64,000 nt of DNA from Amphibalanus amphitrite. Lineage: Eukaryota; Arthropoda; Thecostraca; Balanomorpha; Balanidae. The notes under the pieces were generated by a model. It had not been told where the DNA came from and searched no databases. It saw only the letters and a program-made list of their open reading frames with translations. The stretch covers positions 124,001 through 188,000 of the forward strand of contig NW_024881781.1 of the NCBI RefSeq assembly GCF_019059575.1, written 5' to 3'. A program made the translations under genes and the position numbers. Below are positions 1-10,198 of this stretch, piece by piece (position 1 is the first letter of the stretch; each line of letters begins with the position of its first letter).

Positions 1-3000
1 TGACGCCCGGAACGATCTGATGTCTCGTGCCACCAAAACTGATTGGATAGCGCAGCTTCAAATAACAAAATGAATGCCAGTAAATGAATGAATGAATGAA
101 TGAATGAATGAATAGCTTAGAGGTCTGTTCCCGTGAGCCACCGCTTATCACAAGGCGAGTCCTCTCCGAACCTGACATCATAGCAATATACTGTATTTAT
201 TATCTCAGTCCGTGTGACGGAAAAGCAAAGCAAAACATAAAATCGTTAAATAAAAAAAGTAAGCTTTAAAAAACGCTCGCCTGTCTCTACCCGACTACAT
301 GGCGTTGCTGGCAGATCACTAAGTTATTGAAATGCTAAGAGAGCTGAGGAAAAACAGCAGTAATGTCACGGAGGCACCGAAGTTGAGAGTCACGTCTGAA
401 CGGGTCGAACTCGAGAGGTGTATTGAGAATGATCATAGTTCGTCAGCGCCGGTGTCGGCGAAACCACAGCTGTGAGGCATCGTTGTTCTCTGCTTCCTCA
501 TTGCATCATGGCCGTGTGCTGGGGATTTTGCGCCCGCTTATGGCCGTCCAAGCATGCGTCACCAATCTCTGCCTGGTACGGGCCACGCCCGTCTTCCTAC
601 CAACCGGCCACCCTCGGCCTACATCGCCTTCCCATAGGTACTGCGCCGCCCGCATTGACCGGCGCAGGTGCCCCGGTAGCCTTGGTCGGCCCCTTGCGCA
701 GTGACCCCCGAGTGGGCCACCAGGGCTTGCCGGCAAGGTCACGATCGCTCTCCCACCCTCTCACGGCAGCGAGGTGCCATCGTTGTAACGCTGATGGAAC
801 GGTTAATTGTAGGGGAAGTGGTGAGCGTGCAAGACGGTGCAAAGACCTCGTAATGGCAGAGATGTGCACTGTGCAGTGACACGGGCAGGGGGCATGCTAA
901 GGTCCGTGCTAATGAGATGGAGAGGTACAGAAATTCCAGCAATATTTCTGAGCAGGTGAAAGAATCCGTGTTGCGTTCTAAGACTGAGCACGACATAACG
1001 CATCCGTGCGACGTCATAGTACTGCGTAATGCGTATGTCGTCCCACACCTGTCACGCCACAGCCGACGATCTGCCGATGGGATTTCTCCGTTCTTTCATG
1101 CCTCATCCCTCCGCCCTGTCGTGGTTACCCGAGCTGGCTCTAGAACGCTGGGCCGTCTCCGCCTCGCTCAATCGTCAGCACGCGTGACGTCATCGGCGTA
1201 GGGATTGGCCCACCCTGTCTGGCGAGGTCGCGGGGAGGGGGAGGGGGAGGAATGCCCAATACATAGGTACTGCAGCGGATTACCGGCTGCTCAGTGGAGC
1301 ATATGCCAGTTAATCTCAGCCTGTATTCGTAGTGAGTTTGGTTGTCATGAGTTTGGGTGCTTTCTGAGTTTGATACGCGCGGGACGCAGATTGATTCTGA
1401 TTTGTGTCCATTTCAAAGCCTATTCAAAGTCTTACATAATTCACTAAGGTACTACAATTTCTCAATTTCAATTAGAACCTATCTACAACATACATTTCAG
1501 CACTTCAAGAGCGGCCTGATTGGCAGTGAGGTGGAGATCCGTATGTGTTTATTACATATTTTTATCCGCGCTCAATTGTGAATATGATCAGACGGCGTCG
1601 GCATGTTCATTGCATTCACATCGAAAAGGACATTTGTTACATACATATGTGTGGGTATAAATGTGTTAAGTATAGCTCCCCAGCTTTGTGCGTAGCTTTA
1701 GATCAACATGTTTGCGTCATTATAAGCGCGAATAGTGTGCATGCTCGGTGATCACTCACCGCATGCCTGATTACCGAGGGTAGCTATATTTTACCGACTT
1801 TCGTGAGGTTTGTGACGAGCTAATTTAGTGGGCAATCGCCATTTGCCCTACAGGCTGAAAACAAGCAAAACGATATAATAGGTGGTAGAATGATAAATGT
1901 CAATGATCCTAAGAAAATTTGCAACTGTAACTTATTTATTTGTTATCGCTATTTCTGTTGCTTACTGTCTTGAAAGTTTATTTCTTATGTAATGCTTAGA
2001 TCCCTGTAATTATTGTTACGTTTTAATTATTTAGATCGAAATCGTAAAATATTTATCAAGGGAAATAACAAGTTATCGAAATGTTCGAAAGCCCCATATA
2101 CCTAAGGGCGATTAAATTAAGAAAAGTATGTGCACCAGGTGAGTCAATACTAATTCAGAATACCTAAAATGAGTAAGCTCGGAATTTTAAAAACTGGTCC
2201 TATTGTCCAAACAAGAATACCTAGTTATCAAATAATGGAACATATCAACCATGCAATAAGAAAATAAACAATGGCATTACTGGAAAAAAGGACGAAATTG
2301 CTAGACAATAACCACCTCACGTATACACAGACATTGGACAGAGCTTGGGACAGAGGCAGTTTCTACATAAATAGAAATCCAACCTTGTTTTGTCGTTTCT
2401 GCTTCTGACGTTTTTCTTGTTATCAGCAGGACACACAGCACAGCTCCGCCGTTTTAAAATGCGACTTGTGTGGTCAATTATAAAGACCGGTGGTCGACGA
2501 GCAACATATGCCATTGTGTTGCCTGTTGGTATTGCGATTTAGTGGGAATGTGTGGCTGTCTTAGCTCTTCGCGACTTGCCTGTTTCTTTCAAATATTGCC
2601 GTTATTGCATCAGCCATGCCTTGCAAGATAGAAGTCAGAGCGTCACTTACATACACCATTCCTTACTTTGATGCATCACAGTTGTTATCTTATTACCATT
2701 AATTTCATAATATCTTTAAAATGTAAATGTGAGTTTCTATTCATAAAATGTAAATATAGTTGATTACTGATTGCATTGCAATACCCAATTGGTACTGAGT
2801 ATTTTAGTGAAATGGCAGTGCCAGTTACACACATTGCTCAATACTGCCGTACTGCCTACGTTATAAAAAAACGTGTTCGCCTCCCTCACTTCCTATTCAA
2901 GCATCGCCGTCGCCAACGTCCTTCGCACCACATACGCCGCGTAAATCCCGTACTATGGCCACTCATCGGGAAACTCCCACACTTCCCGAGCTAGCTGGAA

Positions 3001-4240
3001 CAGGTGCCAGGGAGGGAGGAATGAGAACGAGGAGAGGAAGAAGCAAAGGAGAGAGGAGAGAGAGTGACAGAATGGAGGACAGTTTTTGTGGTGACCTGAG
3101 GCCTCTCGTGACCAAGGTCGCGTGAGGTTGCAGTGCCGCCCCGCACCCCCGCGGACCGGGGCCTCAGTCTGACCCGGAGCTGAGTTAAGTACACACCGGT
3201 TTGATGCAGTCGGGAATAAACCTACAGCAAGATAGCTATATCAGGGGTTCGGTGGATGCAGGGGTTCGTTGTCCCCATGGAGATATGACTTATGGATGAT
3301 GAACCTCCATATTTAAGATCTGGTGGTCGTTTTCGTGTTAACAATTTATAAAAGCAGTTCCTCATTTCAAGTTGTATTTGTTAATTTGTCATCGGATCAT
3401 TGCTTAAGAAAATGATTTTTTCGAACATTCTACGAATGCAAGACTGTCGCACGTAACATTTTGGCTTACGATTTTTATTTTCTAACTTTAAGGCGATTAA
3501 AAGGCACTCAAAATGTGCCTATTCGTTTTTAAGATACATTTACCAATATTTCAATGCTAATGCATTTGGGTCATGTTTTACATTTTACTGAAATGGTTGT
3601 CAATATCCATGTTATGGCATCAAAAAAGAGAAAGAGCGATGATAAATTTACAGCTCAGTTGCGTTACACACTATGCCGGTCGGTGCCATGCAGACGGTCG
3701 CTGCAGAGAATACAATCGTTCTCGGCTGGGCGGCACTCGGTCAGTAGCCCACTGGCCGTCTCAGGGTCATCAGGGGGAACATCGCACCTTGTCCAGCCGC
3801 GCCGGGAGGGGGCGGGATGTTCCAGGACCGTCACCACGCGGCTGGAAGTCCCAGTCGCGCTGCTGCCGGTTCAGGGCCGGCCCTGACCCCAGGCGCCGCC
3901 GTGCAGAGGGGCAGATAAAGGCGGCACCTGTCCGCTGGCCGCCAGTGGATACCTCAGAGGCGTGCAGGTGACTCGCTGCAGAAGAGACAGAACATACCTA
4001 CTGAGACAGCGAACAGGTAGTGTACGGGATACGTGTGCCGCTTGCCTATTGACTTGCATAGCAAAGGTTTAAGTAAGAATTGCTTGAACTTTCAGTAGAG
4101 CGGCGCTAACATTTGCCATTTTAGGAAAGCACTCTGCGGTCTGCACTCTGATCAAAACTACCTAAGAAGTTAAACTGCCGCTTTATTTGATAGCAATTTT
4201 TAATACAAACACTGTAAAAATCATTTCGGGTCATAATTTA
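1..4240. other. Intergenic region, no gene recognised
   Basis: No open frame here has recognisable domains or convincing splice context. The region mixes AT-rich DNA with short GC-rich patches near 560-780, 3120-3190 and 3700-3970. It contains a short (TGAA)n microsatellite near 75-113. A non-coding 5' exon of the downstream crustin-like gene could lie here but cannot be placed. Confidence 0.5.
75..113. repeat. (TGAA)n microsatellite
   Basis: About eight to ten uninterrupted copies of the tetranucleotide GAAT are read directly from the sequence. No associated gene is visible. Confidence 0.9.
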
Positions 4241-4318
4241 CCTACGGCTTCCCTAGGTTACCATTTCTGCTCTCGCTCCTGCAGTCTTCACATCTAGCCC
4301 GCGTGATCTTCTTTCAGG

Positions 4319-7246
4319 ATGAAGCTGCTGCTGTTGTCTCTGAGTCTGGTGGTCGTGCTGGGCGAGCACGAAGACCGTCACGCCTTGAGACACGCCCAGA
4401 GCTACCCGGACAGCTACTACCCAGATCGACACTACCCGGGCCCCTACCCAGACCCCTACCCGGGCACCGGCAACCCTTACGTGCGCCCCTCCGGCTGCAA
4501 GTACGTACAATCATAATTTTTATGCTCGGCCGGTCCCCGCTAGCATCATGAGTGGCGAGAAGATTAAAAATGGTTGAACAAAAATGATAGATAACCAAAA
4601 CACGCTACCTTATCGATCATATAAAATAAAATGAGAACATTGAAACCTAGTCTCAGACCTTACGAGCAGTACCTACGAAAATAGTTTTGGACCTGAAGTG
4701 TTCCAGTGACTATTTCCACCTGTGCCCTTTCTGACACGTTCCCATTATCTGCTCGACAGAAACTGGTGCCGTTATGACGACAACTACCGTCCCGGCCTCT
4801 TCCACGGCCGAACCCGGTACTACTGCTGCGACCACAGCGCTCCGGTCGTCTACCCCAGGCCACCGTACCCCTACCCGACGCGACAGAGTAAGTAGTCATA
4901 ATCGTAACCCTTTCTGAAACACCTGAGCTTGTGGTCTAGCGGCCGGCATTTTACGAATTTGGTGTGAACCGATTGAAAGGGCTCTTCATGGTGACGGGAG
5001 AGTCAGGTGTCGTCTCAGTTTAGAAAATAGCACACACTGAAAAAAATCGGGGAACCTCATTTCTTACAATCTGACACCACATACTCCAAAATACTCCTAA
5101 ATTAGGCTCCGTTTTCATGATTTTAGGATGTCATGGGTGTTGTGACACCCGACACGGGAGCCCCATTACCTTTTGACGCCGCAAAAATGTACATGACCCC
5201 CTTGGGAGAGGTTCGGCTAGCGAACTCCCCAAAAATTGCAGGCCAAAAAATTGGAGTGTCGCTGAGACACCCCCGTTGAAACCCCTCTGGGGTGTCATTA
5301 TCCTGGAGTGACACCCCGTGTTTTCAGCTTCAAATCCTACCGATAGATGGCGCAAACTAAAGTTGGTAAAATCGGGACCTGTTTTTCACGAATGGCTGGT
5401 GCATGTTTGGAGCTAAGGCAAAAGCGTGCATAGCGTAGAGTGGCCAACTATATCATGATGATATCTAGACTGATTACCGTGTCATACGTTGGTCGTGCAC
5501 ACTACAGGGCGCCGCAAGGCCGCGAACGGAAAGAGTAACTCCTCACCCGGTTATAAATATAGTCTGAGATTCTCGTTCCGAAGGAACTCACTGCACCCGG
5601 CACTCGTGCCGGGTGCAGTGAGTGCCTTGGGGCTGGGTGGCCTGTCCTCTGGACGGGCTCAGCCCCGGCGACTCACTAGGGTGCCTGCCCAGACCAATGT
5701 CTCCCCCTAATTCCTATCATCCTTCCGGCTCTGCAATGGTCTTGTCGACCGAAAGGGCCTAACCCAACAAAACAAACAAGTTCCGAAGGACATTTAATCC
5801 TCGCCGGGAGTTTTTCGGAAGTATAGGGGAGTGAAACTTCTCTGAGAGATTCCCTGCTGAAGGCGCGCGGTTCCCCGCGTGGGGGTCAGGAACAATATGG
5901 GGAGTTATATCAGAAAAATAGGGAAGTTGAGCTGCTATATTTTACACCCTAATTTGGGAGTTTGACACCCTGTCGGGTGCTTAGGGACCAAAAAGGGGTG
6001 CTCGGCTGATATTTGAGGGGTGTCACCTGCAGTCTAACGGAACCCCATGTGGGCCGGCGCTGACCCCCCTTTAGCGGCTGCGACTCCCCACTATGCGTCA
6101 AAACCCTCCTGGGGTGTACGCCAAACACCCCATTTATAATAGCTCAGCGACTCCCCTCAAAACACCCCACTCGGGTGTTATTTTTGACATGACCGTCAAT
6201 ACCCCGTACAGGGTGTCATTTTTTCTTTCAGTGCAGCTTCACGATTCCGGAAATTTTGTGAGCAATGAGAATCCATTCAAAACTGTCAGCCCTTTTTAAT
6301 TTTTCCATTGCTCATTTAAATAAAACATCTGACGGCCATGACCCTGAACCTGTGCACGGGGTCTTAGACGTGCACATATTTATTCATCGCCAGGGAATAT
6401 ACCCCGGCCTCAAGAAGTCATGCTATGCACGTTGATCGAACGAACATGGGCCCCCGCCCGAGTGAAGTTCGATAGCGACGCTAACCGTCGTCTGTCAGCC
6501 CTTTGTTCTCCCTGATCAATGTCAAGCACATTGCTGCCTTCCAAAACCTTGTAGCATGCAATATGCATGGTCAAGATCGATGCAAGTTTGCATAGCGAAT
6601 CTCACTTCCCCTTCAAGGGAAAAAATATTCAGTGATCAAAAGGGCCATTGAATAGGGGCGCCAGATAATACATTGTGTGATGGTGTTGCAGTTGAATAGA
6701 ACATGCTTCAGTGGAATGACTATGAATGCCATAAAACGCGTTGCTGGTGTCAATGTCCATATGTTCGTAAGATGTTTTATCTGGGTACAGGTCGACTGAT
6801 TGACGCAAAGTTCCCTTCCCCTACCCCTACCCCCACCCCTACCCCCACCCCTACCCGTACCCGTACCCCCACCCCCACCCGTTCGGCCCTCTGCGCCTGT
6901 AGAGATCTGCCCGCCGTCCCCTGCGGTGTGCACGCGCGTCTACTCGGCCTTCGGAGCACCCACCGAGTGCTACTCGGACTCTGAGTGCTCCACCGTCGAC
7001 CTCTGCTGCTACGACGTCTGTCTCCGGCACAAGACCTGCAAGACGGCCGACTACGCTGAGGGCCCGGTGCGGCCGCGGCCGGTGCCCTACCGCCCCCGGC
7101 CCGGAAACATTTTCACAGGAATCATCGGCTCCCTGCTGGGCCGCAGCTCCTTCGATGAACCTCACTCGGTCGCTGCCGCCGATCAGCCTCAGGAGGTCGT
7201 GGCACTGAGGAGCGCCAAAGCCGATGATAAAAAGAAACACGAGTAG
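4319..7246 (+). CDS. Crustin-like antimicrobial protein with a single WAP domain, three coding exons
   Basis: The coding exons are 4319-4500, 4760-4887 and 6903-7246. Intron phases are 2 and 1, the donors are GTACGT and GTAAGT, and the acceptors are GACAG and CTGTAG. The joined length is 654 nt, encoding 217 residues. Residues 1-15 form a short hydrophobic signal peptide. A Tyr/Pro/Asp-rich stretch follows (28-58). Next is the crustin cysteine block C60-x3-C64 ... C83-C84, then an eight-cysteine WAP (four-disulfide core) domain with C106, C113, C126, C132, C138, C139, C143 and C149. Crustins are secreted haemolymph effectors that act against bacteria or inhibit proteases. The tail after the WAP domain (151-217) is unusual: it is Pro/Arg-rich, then hydrophobic (GNIFTGIIGSLLG), then Lys-rich. 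Leu replaces the common Lys before the CC pair. The acceptor-like CTTTCAG just before the ATG suggests a non-coding 5' exon. Family assignment is firm; substrate and activity are not known. Confidence 0.9.
5035..6233. mobile_element. Probable non-autonomous DNA transposon in crustin intron 2
   Basis: The segment starts with CACTGAAAAAAAT and ends with ATTTTTTCTTTCAGTG, an imperfect terminal inverted repeat of about 12 bp. The interior has many GGGTGTCA/TGACACCC motifs in both orientations and a perfect 18-bp-arm palindrome at 5586-5623. No coding frame is visible and no clean target duplication was found, so the superfamily is unassigned. Confidence 0.5.
5586..5623. repeat. Perfect palindrome, 18-bp arms and 2-nt loop
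   Basis: The left arm 5586-5603 (ACTCACTGCACCCGGCAC) is the exact reverse complement of 5606-5623, with TC between them. It lies inside the element in crustin intron 2. It could form a strong hairpin in RNA or a cruciform in DNA. Confidence 0.85.
6811..6890 (+). repeat. (CCCTAC)n-type pyrimidine-rich repeat before the crustin exon 3 acceptor
   Basis: Degenerate CCCTAC/CCCCAC repeats run up to the CTGTAG acceptor at 6897-6902. The tract probably acts as the polypyrimidine tract of intron 2. Translated, it would mimic the Pro-Tyr repeats of the protein, but the frame that does so hits a stop at the TAG of the acceptor. Confidence 0.7.
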
Positions 7247-7704
7247 GCTGGGACTGAGGTGGACTGAGACGCGTATTTATTGCTGCTGTCGCAATGTGAT
7301 CTGCAGTTGTGCTGTCGATGCTGCCAGCAAAGTACATAAATGAGTGGTTGTCAAGCGATATGAGCTCTGTCACCTGATTCAATTCGGGTGTTTCATCAGC
7401 ATTTAAGCGAAAATGCCAACTCTGGCGGGGTGCTTCGACGCTGCCATTGTAATGCTTCAAAATGATGCAAAGGGATCGTGGCATTTCTTGTTGCCTGTCT
7501 GTGACGTCTGTATGGCGTGGGAATGATTATAAATGACATATAAGTGTCGCAGAAGAAAGACACGGTGCCAATCAGACATTGCTGTTTAATAAGCGCGGTT
7601 ATTATCAAAGCCACAAACAGGTGTTCACTGTTCCGTGGATGAATGGTCCATCCATGAGAATATAGCAGTGTGTACTTTATTGAGGTGTGATTGAATATTG
7701 TCGA

Positions 7705-7710
7705 AATAAA
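7705..7710 (+). terminator. Candidate polyadenylation signal of the crustin-like gene
   Basis: This is the first AATAAA after the stop codon at 7244-7246, which implies a 3' UTR of about 480 nt. Further AATAAA motifs occur near 7800-7815 and could be used instead. Confidence 0.5.
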
Positions 7711-7837
7711 AAAGCGTTTTACTTTGTATATACAGTTTGCAACTTGCTATCCTGTCAATCATCACTTGATTATGGTGTGCGCCCTTACATACCGTTTTAA
7801 ATAAACTTAATAAAAAATTAACTAGAAAATCCGTTGG

Positions 7838-7843
7838 TTTATT
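7838..7843 (-). terminator. Candidate polyadenylation signal of the basic-protein gene
   Basis: AATAAA on the minus strand, about 170 nt past the stop codon. It lies within 140 nt of the crustin polyadenylation signal on the opposite strand, consistent with tail-to-tail genes. Confidence 0.35.
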
Positions 7844-8015
7844 AATTGATTACGAGTAAACGGATTACTTGATGTTATATTACGGTGATGACATTTTGCA
7901 CTGGTCATAATACTTAATCGCTCTTCATAAATACTTTTGCTTTCCTGTTATAAGACATACCTTGAAACTGGAACAGTAAATAAATAGAAATTAAAGCCAT
8001 AACAAAAGTGACTGA

Positions 8016-8864
8016 TCACTGTTTGCCTCGTTTTGGAGCTCTGCTGGCCATAGCTTTTTTCGATTTAGCACCACGCTTCATAGGTCTGGTGCATCCTTGT
8101 TTGATCTTGCGTTTCAGAGGTGTGCCCGAGACCCTACTGGCTGAAGACGTGGTAGAAACTGACCTTGACCGTTTGACGCACGACTGAATTTTGGCCCGTT
8201 TTGTTCTAAAAAGACGTGGATGGGGAGAGTTGCGCCGTTTGAATTTTGGACGACTTGGTTGTCCAGACGTAGATGGCATTGTCTCTTGAACTACCTGATA
8301 TCTAGGTCTTGATCTATCAAGCCTTGCATTACCCGATCCCGAAGCCCAGCTCGATATGGATGAGCAGGAACGGCTCTGTAAAGATCTTGGCACGAAATCA
8401 GACCATTGTGAAAGTGACGTGTTTGACGGTGAAGACGAGGGATCATCGGGTACTGAAAATCGCTTGAGCTGTTTCACGCGAGAAGGAACAACTCGCTTTG
8501 ACGCTGATGGTTTGACACCATTTCGAATTAGACCTACACTATGTTGCTCTTTTTCGTCACTGCAACCTTGTGCTGACAGCTTTTGAACTTTTTCCCTCGA
8601 CTTCTTCGACAAGGTCTCAGAAGCTTTCAAATCGGTTGCGTTCTTCGGTGCTTTTTTGTTTCCCTTGGCAGGAGTCGATGTTGTTTGTTTTCTTAATCGA
8701 GCTTTTGGTTTTAAACTCCTCTTAGCTTCCTTCTTTTTCTTTAGTTCCTGAGTTTCGAAGAGGAAGTTCAGCTCATTCCGAATAGATCCTGCTGAGACTG
8801 GCTGAACTGAATCTGGACGTCTTTTGGAGCCTCCGTCCCCGGCCATTTTCCCTCTTTTTGCCAT
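8016..8864 (-). CDS. Hypothetical intronless, strongly basic, probably nuclear protein
   Basis: The frame encodes 282 residues from an ATG at 8864 in good context (AAAACATGG). It stays open further upstream, but only to a non-ATG codon, so I chose the ATG. The protein is rich in Lys, Arg and Ser throughout and has many clusters such as KKKKEAKR, KRSRS and LKRKIK that resemble nuclear localisation signals. It has low-complexity Ser stretches and no signal peptide or membrane segment. I recognise no family. It may bind DNA or chromatin, for example as a sperm or embryonic basic protein, but that is inference from composition only. A TATAAG motif lies about 85 nt upstream (8949-8954) and AATAAA about 170 nt downstream (7838-7843), so it could be a complete single-exon gene converging on the crustin gene. 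It could also be an exon of a longer gene or an old retrocopy. Confidence 0.5.
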   Translation of the reverse strand: MAKRGKMAGDGGSKRRPDSVQPVSAGSIRNELNFLFETQELKKKKEAKRSLKPKARLRKQTTSTPAKGNKKAPKNATDLKASETLSKKSREKVQKLSAQGCSDEKEQHSVGLIRNGVKPSASKRVVPSRVKQLKRFSVPDDPSSSPSNTSLSQWSDFVPRSLQSRSCSSISSWASGSGNARLDRSRPRYQVVQETMPSTSGQPSRPKFKRRNSPHPRLFRTKRAKIQSCVKRSRSVSTTSSASRVSGTPLKRKIKQGCTRPMKRGAKSKKAMASRAPKRGKQ

Positions 8865-8948
8865 GTTTTCAGATTGTGAAGAAGTTGATAAATTTAATTG
8901 GTGACCAAAGACAAAAAATGTAATATGGACAATTAGACAAAACACAAA

Positions 8949-8954
8949 CTTATA
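8949..8954 (-). promoter_or_regulatory. TATA-like motif upstream of the basic-protein gene
   Basis: TATAAG on the minus strand, about 85 nt upstream of the chosen ATG. No clear initiator motif sits at the expected spacing, so support is weak. Confidence 0.25.
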
Positions 8955-9222
8955 TCGAAATAATTTTGAGACACATTAATTTTTCATAAAAAGTGATTAC
9001 GCACGGGCAGTTTTGAGCTACGTGCGCACCATATGCAGAGACTTGTGTAGGTATTTGCTTTTGAAATTTTAGTTCAGCTACCGCGCAAAAAACATGTAGC
9101 TAAAAAGCAAGTATTACAAGATCTTCAAATATCTAACGGTTTATTTTAGCGACCCTTTATGACCATCATATCAGCCCTGACCACGCCGGCCGCCGGGGAG
9201 GGCGTTTTACCCCTTCATCTTA

Positions 9223-10198
9223 AGGTGCCCTGACACTTGCACGACTTTCGGTCACGATTTTGTCGTGGCAAACCGTGTAATTTTCGTGCACGAACTGGGA
9301 TGGCTCCCGCACTGTTCACGACTAGTGCACGACCAGTTCACGACGATTTCACGAATAATTCACGAATGCGTGCCCATCAGTGTCCACATTGACACGGACT
9401 GGTACGACGGGTTCACGCATACTTTCCGCATAGCTTGCGCATAGTTTACGCACTTCCCGCATTGGCAGGACAAGTTTGCGCAATTTGTGCCGACTTGGGC
9501 ATGCCGACTTGGGACCTCCCATTTACCAATTTCTCCGTGTCCTGGCCTGACCCATCGTGAGCTCCAGTGACACAAATGTCCTGACTACGGTCAGGACAAT
9601 GTGACCAGTTTGACCTGGACTGACCTATCGTGACTTTGGCTGACCTCTGTGAACTGGCGTGACCCATCGTGACCTCATGGTGACCTCTGTGACCCAACCT
9701 GACACGGTGTGGCCTAATTTGACCTTTGTGACCTAGCCTGAGCCCGTGTGACCTAGTTTGACCTCTTTGACCTGAAATGACCCGTCAAATACATTTTCGG
9801 TTATGACTTCCCATCTAGGCGTCCAATCGACTCTGGAAAAACACCAAACAATCCCAAATTTCGCGCTGCGAAGCAAGCCGAGATCCACACATTGGCAAGG
9901 GCTGGTACGACGAGTTTACGAATACTTTTCGCATAGTTTGCACATAGTTTACGCACTTCCCGCATCGTCCCGACGAGTTCACGACGACTTCACGAACAGT
10001 TTACGCATAGTTCACGATCCGGTCACGAAATTTTGTCGTGACCAAAACTTTTAACATTTCAAAGTTCTCGCCCCGACATGGCACGAAGTCACGACGAGCT
10101 AACGCACACTTCACGTCAGTTTACGACTAGTATGCGCACGGGCACGATTCGATTCGTGCCAATGCGTGCCATGAAATCGTACAAGTGTCAGGGCCCCT
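9223..10198. mobile_element. Harbinger-like non-autonomous DNA transposon (full copy)
   Basis: The terminal inverted repeats read AGGTGCCCTGACACTTG at the left and AGGGGCCCTGACACTTG at the right, flanked by a TTA direct repeat (9220-9222 and 10199-10201). A three-base TTA/TAA duplication with GC-rich termini is typical of PIF/Harbinger. The subterminal regions are full of CACGA/TCGTG motifs. The middle (about 9540-9780) is a loose array of TGACCT-like hexamers. No transposase is encoded. Confidence 0.7.

Noticed and set aside
6811..6900. Coding exon of Pro-Tyr repeats joined to crustin exon 2 at the 6810 acceptor
   Set aside because: The phase-1 donor of exon 2 puts this tract in a frame ending at TAG 6900-6902, while the acceptor at 6902 restores the WAP frame exactly. 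I treat the tract as intronic, with an alternative use noted as a finding.
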